A stretch of 64,000 nt of DNA from Protoeuglena noctilucae (Eukaryota > Chlorophyta > Pedinophyceae > Marsupiomonadales > Marsupiomonadaceae), in the NCBI GenBank assembly GCA_958009085.1, contig OY253677.1:964564-1028563 (forward strand), given 5' to 3'. The translations under genes and the position numbers were made by a program. Positions within the stretch are counted from its first letter, which is position 1. Each line of letters opens with the position of its first letter. The notes beneath the pieces are model-generated. The model was given only the letters and a program-made list of their open reading frames with translations, was not told the DNA's origin and searched no databases. Positions 12,150-24,285 of this stretch are shown one piece after another.

Positions 12150-15100
12150 ATGGACGAGCTGGATATCGACGACCTCGTGCGGGAAGACCAGGTGCGCTGC
12201 ACGGTGCACGTATTTCCCACTCGGCCCCCGCGTGCGGCGTGTCGTCTGCCGAACAGCCCCACGTGCATCGCTCAGTGCTATGTTCATAAGAAGAGCTCTC
12301 ATCGTCGGGCGCCCTGCGGCCCTCGCGCTTGCGGCACCGCAGGCTGGCTGGCGCCAGGCTGTGCCCCCTCTCGCGCCGCTTCGCAGCAATGGATGCAGGA
12401 TGAGGAGTACCTGGAGGACGAGGAGGCCATGATGGACTGCACGGACGCGGGTCAGCTCCGAGGCGGGACCCATCCCTCCCGCCTCAACCGCCCCACCGCG
12501 TCGGCGTCCGTGCACCAGCCCACGCCCTGCACGGCGCTGTCCGGCCTCGCAAGCGCCACGCAGGCGACGGAGGGACCCCCGCTCGACACGCAGCGGGGCG
12601 AGGACCTCCTGGCGTTGGCCGCTGGCCCACTCACGCAGACACAGGGCGGGGTCAGGGAGGTGCCCGGACCTGACGAGGAGGCAAGGGGCTGCGGGGCGAA
12701 CGCAGCGGATGGCGCTGCCCATGACTGCAACACCCAGACTTTCACATCCAAGATGTCGTGGCCTGTTGTCGGACTCTTAGTCACGACCCACGCTCCTCCT
12801 ATCCCCCGCAGCTCCCCCGCCTCCACTGGCACCGCGGCGAGGCGTCCTGGGACCCCTCGGGGCCCTTCTCGGTGGAGATCACAGCCCCGGACATGGGCGA
12901 CCGCGTATACTGCTGCGCGTTGGAAGCAGAGGCCGCGGCACTAGATGGGGCGGGGCTGGGGACGGGCATGCATGCGGCACTGCGGGGAGCGGAGCAGAGG
13001 GACACGCTGCTGACCAAGGCGAGCGGGCTGTCGAGGGTGTTGTTGCGACGCACATGTGATGCACTAGTGGTTGAGGTGCCTGGTTGCCACCATGCATGCT
13101 GGCCCATCCTGTTGCCCCTGCGCGGTCGCAGCCGATCGATCAGCTGATGCGGGAGGTGGAGGCCATGCACGTGGAGCGCATTCTGGAACTGACGCGGCGG
13201 GAGCAGCAGGCCGCGGAGGCCCTGGGGGCGGGGGACACTCCCACTGACGACGCCAGGGAGGGGGAGGGGCACGGGCAGCTGTGGGTGGACAAGCACGCGC
13301 CCAAGGTGGGGCTGGCGTGACTCTGCTACCATTTACATTGAAAGTGCGTGTCCTGCATCAGCGCTTTCCAGTTACACTCATTGTGTTATGACATGTGTAC
13401 CATGACGCCCTGCCCCACACTGCTGCAGCGCTACACTGATCTTCTGAGCCCCGAGAGCGTCAACCGCGAGGTTCTCGCGTGGCTGCGTTCCTGGGACGCG
13501 TGCGTGTTCCGCCGCCCCGTCCCCGACGCCGTGCTGCAGCTGGGGGCGGGCGCCGTGCGGCACGACTTCCATTGGTCCGAGGCGAGGAGGGAGGCCACAA
13601 GGAGGAGGGCGGGCGACGCGGAGGCGGCAGCGTGGCAGCTCGGACCCGACAAGCGGCCCCGGCATAAGGCGAGGCCGGGCATGCAACGGGTGACGCTGGA
13701 TGCAAGCCTTGCCTGCACTGGTGTGCGACCAAAACGCAAGCGTCGCCCCCACCCAGATCATCCTCCTCTGCGGCCCCCCCGGCATGGGCAAGACGACCCT
13801 GGCCCACGTGGCTGCCGCCCAGTGTGGTTACCGCGTCGTGGAGGTCAATGCCTCGGACGACCGCACAGGGTCGGCCCTGGCCACGCGCATCGCAGACGCG
13901 GCGTCCAATCGATCCGTCACGGCAGACAGGAGGCCCGTGTGGTGAGATACAGACAGACGCACCTGGCCCAGCCCCACCGCTTGTGCGCTCGCATGTGCCC
14001 TGTGGCCATCGCCTAATGCACCCCCCTGCTGCAGCGTCATTGTGGACGAGGTCGACGGTGTGCTGGGCGGCGAGTGCCAGGGGGCGGTGGCCGCGCTGCT
14101 TTCCCTGGTGCGCAGCGAGGGGGGGCGGCAGGGGCAGGGGGGGACCATGGGAGGGGACGCGGGGGTGGCATCCGACAGCGACGACGAGGGCCGGGCGGCG
14201 CCGACCACGCCCGCGCGCAAGACGCCGGTGCGTGGCGGCGCCTCCCCCCTGCGCGGCGGGGCTTCCCCTTTCCGCGACTCTGGGTCGGGGCGGCGGGGGC
14301 GGATGGGCACGGGCGCTCCCCGGGCGCTGCTGCGCCCCGTCATCTGCATCTGCAACGACGTGTCGGCCCCGGCCCTGCGACCCCTCAAGGAGGTGGCGCG
14401 CGTCTTCCACTTCACGCGCCCCAGGTGGGACGTAGTTACATGCCGCCTGCCTCCGCTGCTACCCTCTCATGTGCCACCGCAAGCGAAAAGCTTTTCGCTT
14501 TTTCAAGCGCCTCTGTCACGCAATGCGACGTGCTCTGACGTGTCAACTCTGCCATTCCCCATGTCGTGTTTCGCAGCGTTGCCGCCGTCACCGACCGACT
14601 CCGCGACGTGGCGCGGTCCGAGGGCGTCCGCACCGACCTGCGCGCTTTGCAGGTGCTGTGCGACAAGACGGGCGCCGACGTGCGCGCCTGCCTCCACACG
14701 CTGCAGTTCGTGCACCGCCAGGGCAGGCACCTCACGGTGGCCGATGTCCTGGGAATGACATTCGGTGCCAAGGACATGACCAAGGCAAGGGGGTACTTGC
14801 TAGCGATAAGCAAGTTGCGTGGGTATCTACACAGTCGGACTTGGTTGCCAACCACAGCCTTTCTCTCCATGACCCCCGCAGTCCATCTTCCAGCTCTGGG
14901 ACGACCTCTTCCACACGCCCTTTGCCGACCACGCCTCGGCACCCGCCTCGGGCACCCTGTCCCTCTTCCACACCCTCCAGGGCCACGGCGACTACGGCGT
15001 CGTCGCCGCCGGGTGCTTCGAGAACGTCACGGCTGTCTTGGGCGGCGACAGCGCTGTGGACCGACGCGCCGGCCCCGCTGCTGCCGCCCTCTCCGCGGCC

Positions 15101-16902
15101 GACGCCCTGGCCACCGCCGCCGCGAGGAGGGGGGACTTCGGGTGCCTGCAGGCGAGACACGATGGCATGGCCAGCCACAACCACTTTGTCATAAGCACAC
15201 ACCCCAGCTGTGTCTCCTCACGCCCCGTGTCACCATGTGCACACACCCCAGCCCCGTAACCTGACCCCCATACCGTGTCCCTGTGCTCCGCAGTACGTCC
15301 CCGGCTTCCTCCTCTCGTTCCGCATGCACGTGGCCGGCCCCCACCGCCACTTCCTCCACTGGCCCCGTGTGGATACGGAGGCCGGGCGCAGGCGGGCCGC
15401 CAACCACGCCCTCGTGCGGGGGTGGGCCAGGGGCGTCGACCCCACCGCGCGACCCTCCCTGCGCGGCGCCTGCGCCGTCGCCGAGGTCATCCCCGCCGTC
15501 GTCTGGGCCGTGGCGCCCGTCATACGGTAACAGACACAGCTGCTGGTCTGCTGCCCTGCATGACAGCTCTGGGGGCCGCCTCACACCTCACCCCCAACCC
15601 CACCCCCAGGCCCGTGCCCATGGACCTCCTGACCCAGCCCGAGCGCGTCCTGCTCTCTGAGGCGGCCGACACCCTCCTGGCCCTCGGCCTCAAGTTCGCC
15701 CCCGACCCCCACCCCGTCCCCAACGCCCTCGGCCAGGTGAGATGGCCAGGCAGTCTGCGCAGTGCTGACACCCTGCATGACGAACACAGCACGCTGACTG
15801 CATTGCCAGGAATTGGCTCTCGACAGCGACGCATGCCGTATCAACTCTCATCTCATGTGCAGCCGGACGATGGGGAGGACCTGCGAGGGAAGATCCGCTT
15901 CCGCCCCTGCACGCCCGTGTCCCTGGAGCCTCCCCTCGACACCCTGCACTGCTACGGGGGCCGACCGCCCAGGGGCCGGGAGGTCCCGCCGTCCGTGCGG
16001 TGAGGGGCACACGCATAGCCAAGCAGCGACACCCCCCGTGCGGCGGGCATCAGCCGCGGATATCAGTGACAGCTGGGTGGTGCTCTCTCGGGTTCGCTTT
16101 CCAGCTCCTCACACCCGCACCGTGCCCCACATGCGCTGCCTGACGCTGCCCTGAGTGGTGCCCCTGTGGTCGCAGGCAGCTGTTGACCCGGGCGGTCCAA
16201 GACGAGGCCATCCGACGCGCAGCCACGCGGGGCATGGCGGGAGAGGACGGACTCAGTCCGGGGCCGAAGCCAACGACCCCGGGGACGCCGCAGACCAGGG
16301 CCACCCCTGGCAGGGAGGGGACGGGGGGGTCACGGGGGCGCAAGAGAGCCGGGCAGGGCAGCACGCCCGGCACGCTGGCGTGGGTGAGAGTCGCGGAATG
16401 GCGCATTCCTAGGCGCGCAGCCACGGTGTCTCTCCGAGGCCGGGAAGCCTGGCACTGTGCTCTGGCACGCCGTGGTTGCCAGCGCTGTGCGTGTCTGACT
16501 GGGTTGCCCCTCCCCTTCGACCCTGGCCCAGGAGCCCAGCCGAGTGGTGGCGACGCTGGAGGAGCGCATGGCCAGCCACGCGCCGCAGCCCAAGCGTGCC
16601 CGGGTGGGCGGCGCGACGTGGATGGACCAAGCGAGGGAGCAGCGCCGGGGGGCCGAGTGGGGCGGGGCCGACAGGGGCAGGTGGGGAGGAGAGCTGTCTG
16701 GCACATGGCGTTGTGAAAAGGTGACGTGGGGATGTTTGTTAATCATGGACTGAGATATGCCATTACGCGCCTCGACTGCAGGCCTGGGGCCGGAGGTGGG
16801 GACAGGGGCGGGACGCGGGACACCGGGGTGCGGTTCCGTCACAACGAGGGCCTCACCAACGCCATCCGGCGCGCCGTGCGTATGCGGGATCTGCTGGGGT
16901 GA
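12150..16902 (+). CDS. CTF18: CTF18/CHTF18, large subunit of the alternative PCNA clamp loader
   Basis: Fifteen exons join in phase to 993 residues: 12150-12191, 12387-12659, 12812-13036, 13132-13305, 13429-13668, 13757-13941, 14035-14424, 14577-14784, 14882-15151, 15294-15526, 15610-15736, 15863-15999, 16176-16383, 16532-16680 and 16782-16902. An acidic N terminus is followed by LWVDKHAPK, the Walker A ILLCGPPGMGKTT (about 320-332), NASDDR, Walker B VIVDEVDG (about 381), sensor RPVICICND and the CTF18 middle domain. The end RFRHNEGLTNAIRRAV is the conserved tail that binds Dcc1-Ctf8. A Gly/Ser/Arg-rich insertion interrupts the AAA+ domain. Introns 5, 8 and 9 have GC donors. Known role: PCNA loading and sister chromatid cohesion in the nucleus. 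Confidence 0.95.
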
Positions 16903-17206
16903 TGGGACCACCTGAGGTGCTGGCGGGTGCCGGCGCAAGCGAGGGGCAGACCGTCCACGGGTCAGCCATCCGCTGCCCCATGAGCTGCGCGTCGCGGCTT
17001 TTGGCTGTGTGTTGTTCGCATTGTGTAGCCTGTTTCACGGCACCGGATTTCAAGTGTAAGTGTTTCGCTCTGGCGGCCTGGGTCTGGCAATGCACGGGCC
17101 GCCCCATCCGGCTAGGGGAAGCTAGGAGGGGAGAGGGGGGAGGGAGACGGACACGTGCGGGCGGCGAGTGGCGCCGCCCGAGCACGCTCCTGCCGGCGGA
17201 GACCGC
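16903..17206. other. Convergent 3' flanks, no gene seen
   Basis: This lies between the stop codons of CTF18 (+) and the LHCII gene (-). It should hold both 3' UTRs. No spliced coding frame is apparent. Confidence 0.6.
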
Positions 17207-18778
17207 TTAGGGCGAGGGCACGAAGCGGCTGGCGGCGTAGGCGAACCCTGCGGGGATAACGCGAGGGGGGGGATTAAGACATGCAGGCGGCTGGTGTCAT
17301 CGCAACGAGGGAAGTTGACATCGCGACATCCCAGCCAGCACGAGGGACGTTGTTATGACACCGACTTGTCCCATTCCCGCGCTTGCTCCACCGCCGCTCA
17401 CCATTGTTGGTGCCGGGGTCGGCGAGGTGCGCCTTGAGGTTGGCGATGGGGCCCTCGCCCGTCACGATGGCCTGGACGAAGAAGCCGAACATGGAGAACA
17501 TGGCCAGGCGGCCGTTCTTGATCTCCTTCACCTTGAGCTCGGCGAACGTGTCGGGGTCGTCGGCCAGGCCCAGGGGGTCAAACGCCTCGCCGGGGTAGAG
17601 GGAGTCGAGGCCCTCGCCCGCCGGGCCGCCGTTCACGCGGTACGCCTCGACGGCGCCCATGAGCAGCACCTGGGGGACAGGGTCGGGGCGAGGTGGTGTA
17701 AGATGACTGCTCCAGCAGTGCAGTCGTTGCTCATCACCCTCATCGCCCCTGCCTTGCTCCCCAGCCCTCCCCGCGCTCGCCTGGCAGATGAGCGTGGCGA
17801 TGATGCTCTTGGCGTGGATGAGGGCGTTGGAGCCGAGGTAGTTGAGGCCGTTGTCCTGGAAGATCTGGGCGCCAGCCTTGAACCACACGGGCTCAGCGAA
17901 CTTGACGCCGTTGTCGGCGAGCAGCTCGGGCGTCACGCAGCCAAGGGCGCCGAGCATGGCCCAGCGGGCGTGGATGACCTCGAGCTCCCGGTTGCGGCGG
18001 AAGGCCTCGGGGTCCGCCGACAGGCCCGCCGAGTCCCAGCCGTAGTCACCGGGGAACTCGCCCTTCAGGTACGACGGCGGGTTCGTGAACGGGCCCAGGT
18101 ACGTGGCGCGGTTGGGGCCGTACCACTCGACCGCGGCGCGGGTCACGCGGCGGGTGCCCTGGGAGCAAGGAGTGGGTGGGGCTGATACGTCGATCCGGTC
18201 CAATCCTGCCGACCCGCGCCATGCAGGGCGCAGCGCGAGCGAAAACGCAGATGTCGTGGCCGAGATCGGAGCCCTGGAGAGCGCGATCGCGTGAAAGGAC
18301 GCCGGCCGAGTGCTTTGCACGAAATCTAGGTTCGGGCGCGCCCGCACGGCGAGGGACGCACAGCCACGCACAGCGCGGCCTACAATCGGCGTAAAGAACT
18401 CGCTTACGCAAGTCTCGAGACCCGATCCGAGCCCCTCGAGCCCGGGCCGAGGAGCGGGCATGTCCCGAATCGGAAAGCGAACCCATGCCCCGCACGCCGC
18501 GGCCAGTGGGTGAGCGGGGGGCGCGGTCGCGTACTCGGCTTTTAAAGAGCGGAACAAAGCGCGCAGGCGGTCCAGGGAGCGCCTGGGTCGGCAGGGCTGG
18601 GGCTGGAACCAGCTCTGCGCCGGCTACACGGTCCGGGCGGGAGCCCCATGCATGCGATCAGGCACTCGAAACGACTTCTGTTCGGAGGACGACGCGGGGG
18701 CCCGATCATGAGGACGAGAGAGCTCACCTTGCCGGCAGCCGCGGGGGCCGCGAGGGTCTTGCCAAGGAACGACGCCAT
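17207..18778 (-). CDS. LHCB: Major light-harvesting chlorophyll a/b-binding protein of LHCII
   Basis: Four exons join to 245 residues: 18778-18728, 18158-17781, 17669-17402 and 17247-17207. A short plastid leader ([17 protein letters not shown]) ends exactly at the first, 569-base intron. The mature protein carries WYGPNR, the WYxxxR trimerisation and phosphatidylglycerol motif of trimeric LHCII. Helix B has [16 protein letters not shown] and helix C has [19 protein letters not shown]; both contain the Glu-Arg pairs and chlorophyll ligands. The end [11 protein letters not shown] is typical. Intron 2 has a GC donor (CAG/GCGAGC). It binds chlorophyll a, b and carotenoids in the thylakoid. The LHCBM-type assignment is firm; the exact isoform is not. 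Confidence 0.95.
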
Positions 18779-19190
18779 GGTCACTTTGCCGGATACGATC
18801 GAAAGCCGAACTCCCCGAGGACGGGGGGGCGAGCTGGGCAATAAGCCGCCCGGAGATCTGGGGAGGGTACTTTATCTGGCACGATGCGATCGCCTCCGGT
18901 GATCTGGGAGTGCGGTGGCGTGTTTACGGAGCTGCTGGTCCTATGTGGCTACTGATCCCACGGTGTTTCGGCGGGCAGCGAGCCAAGCATGTTTTAGGCA
19001 GCCTTGCGAGAGCGTGGCTGCGAGGCAGGGTACCATGAAGGGCAGCCTGAAAAGCGGGAAAGCGCTATCCGTCGGTATCTGTTTCGATGCGCATCTCACG
19101 AATCCTATGTCAGCACCAGCCTAGTCGTACTTGCGTACTTCAAAGTTTCCGCTATGCCCTGCCAATTGCCCTCGCCCGGCGAGCCCCGCG
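18779..19190. other. Promoter region of the LHCII gene, no gene seen
   Basis: These 412 bases lie between the LHCII start codon and the stop of the TMEM214-like gene, both on the minus strand. No coding frame has splice support. It should contain the LHCII promoter and the 3' UTR of the neighbour. Confidence 0.55.
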
Positions 19191-21489
19191 TCAGGGCTGC
19201 CCCGCCACCAGCAGCTTCCCCCCCTGCACCGTCGCCTGCGTCAGGGGCACCCCCACCGCCCGCGCCAGCTCCACCAGTTTCACCAGCAGAGGGTCGGCCG
19301 CGTCCCGGCCCACCCCCGCGCGGAAGCGCTGCAAGGCCGCGGCCAGGTCCACGGGGCGGTACCTGTCCATGGCCACCACCGCCGCCCCCGCCGCCACCAC
19401 CACCCCCACCAGCACCGCCACCGACAGCACCAGCCGCACCAGGGCGCGCCCCACGGCCCCGGCGCCCGCCGCCACCCCCGCGCCCGCCGTCGCCGCGCCC
19501 CTGCTCGCCCCGCCGGCCTTGCCCGCCGCCCCCACCCCCGCGGGTGCCTTGCCCGTCAGCGCGCACACCGCCTCCTCCGCGTGGTGGGCGTGCTTGGACG
19601 CCGACGTGCCCCGCTGGTCCAGGAGCTTGGCGTGCCTGGAGAGGGAGAGAGCAGCGCGTAGTACGTGGGGATTGCAACGTATCTGTGCAACATGCCGGCT
19701 GCGGCATCTCTCTCGTGACACGCCCTCCCTCTCACCTGGCGCTCATGTCTCGCAGCATGGCCTGGACGTGCTTGAGCTTCACCTCGCGGGCCGCGGCCTC
19801 CCCGCCGGCCCCCGCCGCCAGGGCCCGCAGCAGGCGGCTCGACCCACGCAGGCCCGGCTTGTGCTTGCCAGCCCAGGCCTCGGCAGCCTCAGGGCACACG
19901 GCCACGGCGTGCAGGGCCAGAGGGGCCAGGTGCGCCAGGGACGGGTCGTTGACGCTCTCGGCACGCCGCTCAGCTGCGGGGAGGGGCGGCGCGGTCGGTG
20001 GACCTTCCATGCGTGGCATGCGGCGCAGGGACTACGCTGTTGGCAGCTGCGCGACGTGCCCGCAGCCACGCAGGCCGTGACGATCTCGGAGCAGAAGCCC
20101 TTGCGGTCCTTCTTGATGGCCCCCTCGGAGAGAGCGGCCAAAAGCTGCGCTGCCTGCTCGCGGCACGCGCGGGGCAGCGGCACGGTGGGGGCAGCCGCGT
20201 GGGCGGTGGCAGTGCCCGAGGGAGGCGGGGCGAGGGACAGGGCGAGGGCGAGGAGGGCACCGGGGGGCGCCACGGCCTCGCCGATGCCCGGGGCCGCCTT
20301 GGAAGGCGCGGACGGAGCGGCGCGGAGGAGGGAGAGGGCCAGGGACAGGAAGGCCTGAGAGAGAGAGGGACACCGCACAGGGGTGGCGCTGTGCTTCGCT
20401 TGCAGGAATGGGGTGACGCGCATTGACTACCAAGTGTATGCAGTGCATCTACCATGCGGCAGTCGTGCTGGCATTCCCCTCCTTGCCTGGGAGGCGGCGG
20501 CCGGCATGACCGCCACGGTCGCGGCATCGGGGACATCCACCTTGGCCCCGAGGGGGTCGAGGAGTGCCCCGGCGTACGAGGGCCCGACGACCTGGGGGAG
20601 GACGGCGCGCATAAAGAGCCCCAGGGCGGACAGGGAGCCCGCGGGGTTGCGTGCCATCTGGGGACAAAGAGATGGGGTAGCCATAAGGGAGGGGAAGTGG
20701 AGAGGTGGTGAGAGGAAACTGGGAGCCATGCGCATTGCCATGCGGGGGCGGACCACGCACCTGCTGCAGGGCGTAGACCAGGAGGGTGTGCGTGCTGGGC
20801 CCGGTGAGCACGGGCCCCAGGCGGAGGACCCCCGGCCACGCGGCAGCGACGCCCGCAGGCGAGGCGCGGCAGAGTGCGGCGAGGGCCACGAGGGCGCCCG
20901 TCTCGAAGTTGGCGGTGCCGAGGGTGCGGGAGGCCCCGCGGAGGAGCGACACGGCCGCGGACCCCACCCCCGCGGCGTCCTTGCCCGCCAGCCACGTCTG
21001 CAGGCGGTCCCAGGGCTCCCTGGACAGGAAGACGGGGGTAAGGGCTGGGTCGCACGCGAGAGGACACTAAGCTTGGGTGGCATGTAATCAATTGCGGTGC
21101 CCTAAGGGAGGCTGCGAAATCTGCATGGCTGCGAAATCTGCATGCGCCCTGGCACTCACTTGGGCACGGCCGCCACGGCGTCCACGTCGCCGGACAGCAC
21201 GGCGGCCGGCTCCGTGGCGCAGTCGGCGAAGCACGCCACGAGGGGCTCCAGGGCCGCCCCGACCTGCTCGGCCGCTCCCTTGTACTGCTTGTCGGCCGCG
21301 GCCATCGCCTCCGTCAGCGCGGCGAGCGTGACGCCGGCGCCGCACTCGGCCACCTTGCGCTTCGGGGCCGCCTTGCGGGGCTCCGCCGAGGGCTTCTTGG
21401 CCTGCAAGCAACGCGGTTGTGAGCTTGGCCGAGCCTGTGCATCCATCGCCCTTCCGCGCGCTCGCGCCGCGCCGCACGTGCCTTGGCAG
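19191..21489 (-). CDS. TMEM214-like ER membrane protein, 5' end lost in the assembly gap
   Basis: Six resolved exons join in phase for 549 residues up to the stop: 21401-21160, 21019-20761, 20657-20487, 20354-20060, 19973-19736 and 19635-19191. A further upstream exon runs into the N block. The protein is a long array of Ala/Leu helices (LLVYALQQMARNPAG, LGLFMRAVLPQVVG, LAHLAPLALHAVAVCPEAAEAW), followed near the C terminus by one membrane span (LVRLVLSVAVLVGVVVAAG) and a luminal-type tail. This order matches the plant TMEM214-like family, whose human relative sits in the ER and takes part in stress-induced caspase-4 recruitment; the algal function is unknown. Two introns have GC donors (CAG/GCAAGG at 20486 and CGG/GCACGT at 20059). 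Confidence 0.6.
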
Positions 21490-21689
21490 NNNNNNNNNNN
21501 NNNNNNNNNNNNNNNNNNNNNNNNNNNNNNNNNNNNNNNNNNNNNNNNNNNNNNNNNNNNNNNNNNNNNNNNNNNNNNNNNNNNNNNNNNNNNNNNNNNN
21601 NNNNNNNNNNNNNNNNNNNNNNNNNNNNNNNNNNNNNNNNNNNNNNNNNNNNNNNNNNNNNNNNNNNNNNNNNNNNNNNNNNNNNNNNN
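21490..21689. other. Assembly gap of 200 N
   Basis: Exactly 200 N bases, the usual placeholder for a gap of unknown size. It falls where the 5' ends of two divergent genes should be, so both gene starts are missing and the real distance is unknown. Confidence 0.99.
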
Positions 21690-23032
21690 TGGTCTGCCGG
21701 GCGTGGCGGACGCGGACGGCGACGCGGGCAGCGGGGGCGGGGTCGGCTCCGACAGCGGCATCGTGGGTCGCGCGGCGGCGTGTGGCCCTGGGAGCTGCTC
21801 CCTCTCCCCGCGCGCGGCGAGGGCATGGGGCAGGTGAGGCGCTGATGGGCGGGTGAATGGGTATGGCCGCAAGCTGCACCAACTCCAGGCATCTGGGAGT
21901 GCCTCTTCGATGCCGGCACTGCCCTAGCGCGTTTCAGATCTCTCAGACCTTTATTCCACACCGCCTCCCTCCACTCACGCACCTCCACGCATCCCTTGCT
22001 GCCCTCACGCTCCCCCGCCAGCCCTTTGAAATCCACCCTCACCCCGTTGCCCCCAGGCGCCCCGTCCACGAGGCCTTCGCCCCGGACGCAGCCGCCGAGG
22101 AGCCCCCTTCCAAGCTCCCTCGCCTGGCGTTCCAGAGGCCGCTCTCAGGGACCCCCGGTGCCAACGGCCGTGGGGACGTGACCCCCGGGCGCGGCGACAG
22201 CGACAGCGTGGGCGACGGCAGCGGGGGCGTCGAGGGGCGCACTCGGGGCAGACTCAGCGCGGGGGAGGTGCGCGGGCGCAGCCATTCGGGGGACGAGGGC
22301 CGAGTGCGGTCGATGCCGCGCGGCAATGCTGAGGGGACTGGCAGTGTGGGGCCAGGCAGCCGCTTGGCCATGGGGGCGGGTGGCATGGGAGGTGGCTTCC
22401 TCAACGCAGCGGGGGTGGCTGGGAGCCTCGGGCAGGGCGCCCGGCCAGGAGGTGAGGGCGTGACTGGTGCGCATGTGTAATGACTGTTGCTGAGCCACTC
22501 GCCAGCTCCTGTGACTGTTGTTGCGTCTGTCCCCGCAGATGGCCGCATCGCTGGCCTCCATCGCCGCGGCCGCTCCCTTCTGGGCACCCTGGCTTCCGGC
22601 CCCCACTCCCACCCTCCATTGGCCAACCGAGGCCCTGCGCCCGCCCGCGCCCCAGCCGCCCCCTCGGCGCTGCCTTGGCCCTCCGCAGCGGCAGTGGACG
22701 CCCTAAATGCGGACGCGGCGGGGGCGGAGGCGCTGCTGGGCATGGCATCTGCCGTCGTGGCCATGGTGAGTGGCGGGGAGTGGCTGGGGTACAGGCGCTG
22801 CGTGACAGGAACAGCGCAGTGTTACTGTGGCACGCCACTGCTTGTGTGACGATGCTGTGTTGACAAGGATGGTACCCACCCACGCGTGCCACTGCTGGCG
22901 TGAGCCCATCACCACGCGTGTGTGTCTCTGCAGGACGAGGATGAGCTGAAGGAGGAGATGCGGCACCCCTTGGATGGCCGCGAGGTGGACCTCTGTGCCA
23001 TGAACGACATCGACGACATCGACTTCTCATAA
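21690..23032 (+). CDS. Unidentified low-complexity protein with an acidic C-terminal tail, 5' partial
   Basis: Four exons are visible: 21690-21833 (open into the gap), 22057-22451, 22539-22765 and 22934-23032, all joining in phase with GT-AG introns. The sequence is Gly/Ser/Pro/Arg-rich and probably disordered; it includes KLPRLAFQRP and a short helical patch (ALNADAAGAEALLGMASAV). It ends in an acidic tail (MNDIDDIDFS) that resembles transcriptional activation or adaptor-binding peptides. No DNA-binding or enzyme domain is seen, but one could lie in the gap. It is divergent from the TMEM214-like gene. Confidence 0.5.
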
Positions 23033-24285
23033 ACACCACACCATCAACAATCAACGCTATCAACTGGCCATGGACATGGGCAGGCATGCTCAACTGGCAG
23101 TCTCCCTCTCCTCGACGCTGGCAGGCATAGACGGCACACGGCTGCTGTTTTGGGGCAAGTGGACAGTCCCGCCCCTTTTTGTTCGACGGCTGCAGTCATG
23201 CAGTGCGCCAGCAGGCGTGACGTCTACCCATGCCATCTGCGCCGCCCATCCCTTCGCTTACCTAGCCGCCCGCATGCCTCGACCCATCCATCCATCCATC
23301 CATCGCGCCAGAGCCTGTGCCTGGCATGTTTCAGAACCGTTCCTGGTTTCCACGGCGGCCCGCGGAGCAATCAGGCCGTGTGGCTCTACCCACGTTCGCC
23401 TGTGCTCGCGGTGCCTTTTGAGCCTCTTGTGCCTCTCTATGGCCTGGACCTATCCAGCCTGGCTGCCCCGCGCGTTGGCACGGGTGCCCCATGGCTGCAT
23501 GTCTACACCTAGCCCTTCCTACCCTAGGCACGCCCCCCGCAGTGGCCGTGGGCAGAGCACTTTTCCCAGTCTTTGCGACCTGCAGCCCGCCAGCCCTTCC
23601 GGGTCTGTGATGTGACCCGAGTGACGGCGAGGCTGCCCGCCATGTTTCCTTACGTTAACGCGCTCCTTTTGAAGCCTGACGCTACGGCTGCAGCTCCGAC
23701 ACACCAGCCTGGCAACTTTGGGTCGCTGAGAGCTGGAAAAAGCTTCGCGCTGTCAGCAATGTGTCATGCGTTTGTCAGCGTGGCAAAGCCCCCCCGTCGG
23801 GTCGCCGGATAGCTGGCAGGCTACCACGCCAACCCTAGGGCCACTGCCTGGCACCCGCGCATCGGCCGATGCTTCGTCTCATCAGTCCATTGTCGTCGCA
23901 CGTTGGCTTTCGTTGAGCTGCCGAGCCTCGGCGTCTCGAGGAATGGTCTCCGCGCGTCTGCGGTGGGGTGTCTCGAGAACCTCGCGCACAGCGAGCTGCA
24001 GCGGGGCGCGGTTTCCACGCCATGTGCCATGTGTGGCGCAGGAGTGTGTAGCATTAGAGTGGGGCCCGTTTGCTGCGTGGTCGTCGCGCGGTTCCGCCGG
24101 GCGAGGACAGCGCAGTACCAGGTGACTACTCGCACTTGCATCGCACCCGAGGCCGGGCGAAACTGGCGGCTTGGCGCATAGGTAGAGCACTTGTCAATGT
24201 CACTCGAAGAATAGCGCAGCGTTGCAACAAAGAACTGGCCCTTGCCGGTCTCAGGGCGTGTGCGACGGGGGCGGCGCCCCCGGCG
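23033..24285. other. Long intergenic stretch with no clear gene
   Basis: About 1.25 kb between the acidic-tailed gene and the hydrolase-YrdC gene. Open frames exist on both strands but none has family features or consistent splice sites. A short (CCAT)n tract lies near 23284-23304. The last 216 bases are in frame with the downstream gene from an ATG at 24070, which could extend that protein by a basic leader. Confidence 0.5.

Noticed and set aside
17274-18557. A 427-codon minus-strand frame over the LHCII gene
   Set aside because: It reads through two introns of the LHCII gene, adding unrelated residues between conserved helices. The spliced model gives a normal 245-residue protein.
19087-20358. 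A 423-codon plus-strand frame
   Set aside because: It is antisense to the TMEM214-like exons and has low-complexity Pro/Ala/Arg composition.
23284-23304. (CCAT)n tract considered as a regulatory or mobile-element feature
   Set aside because: It is a five-unit simple repeat in an intergenic region with nothing else attached.
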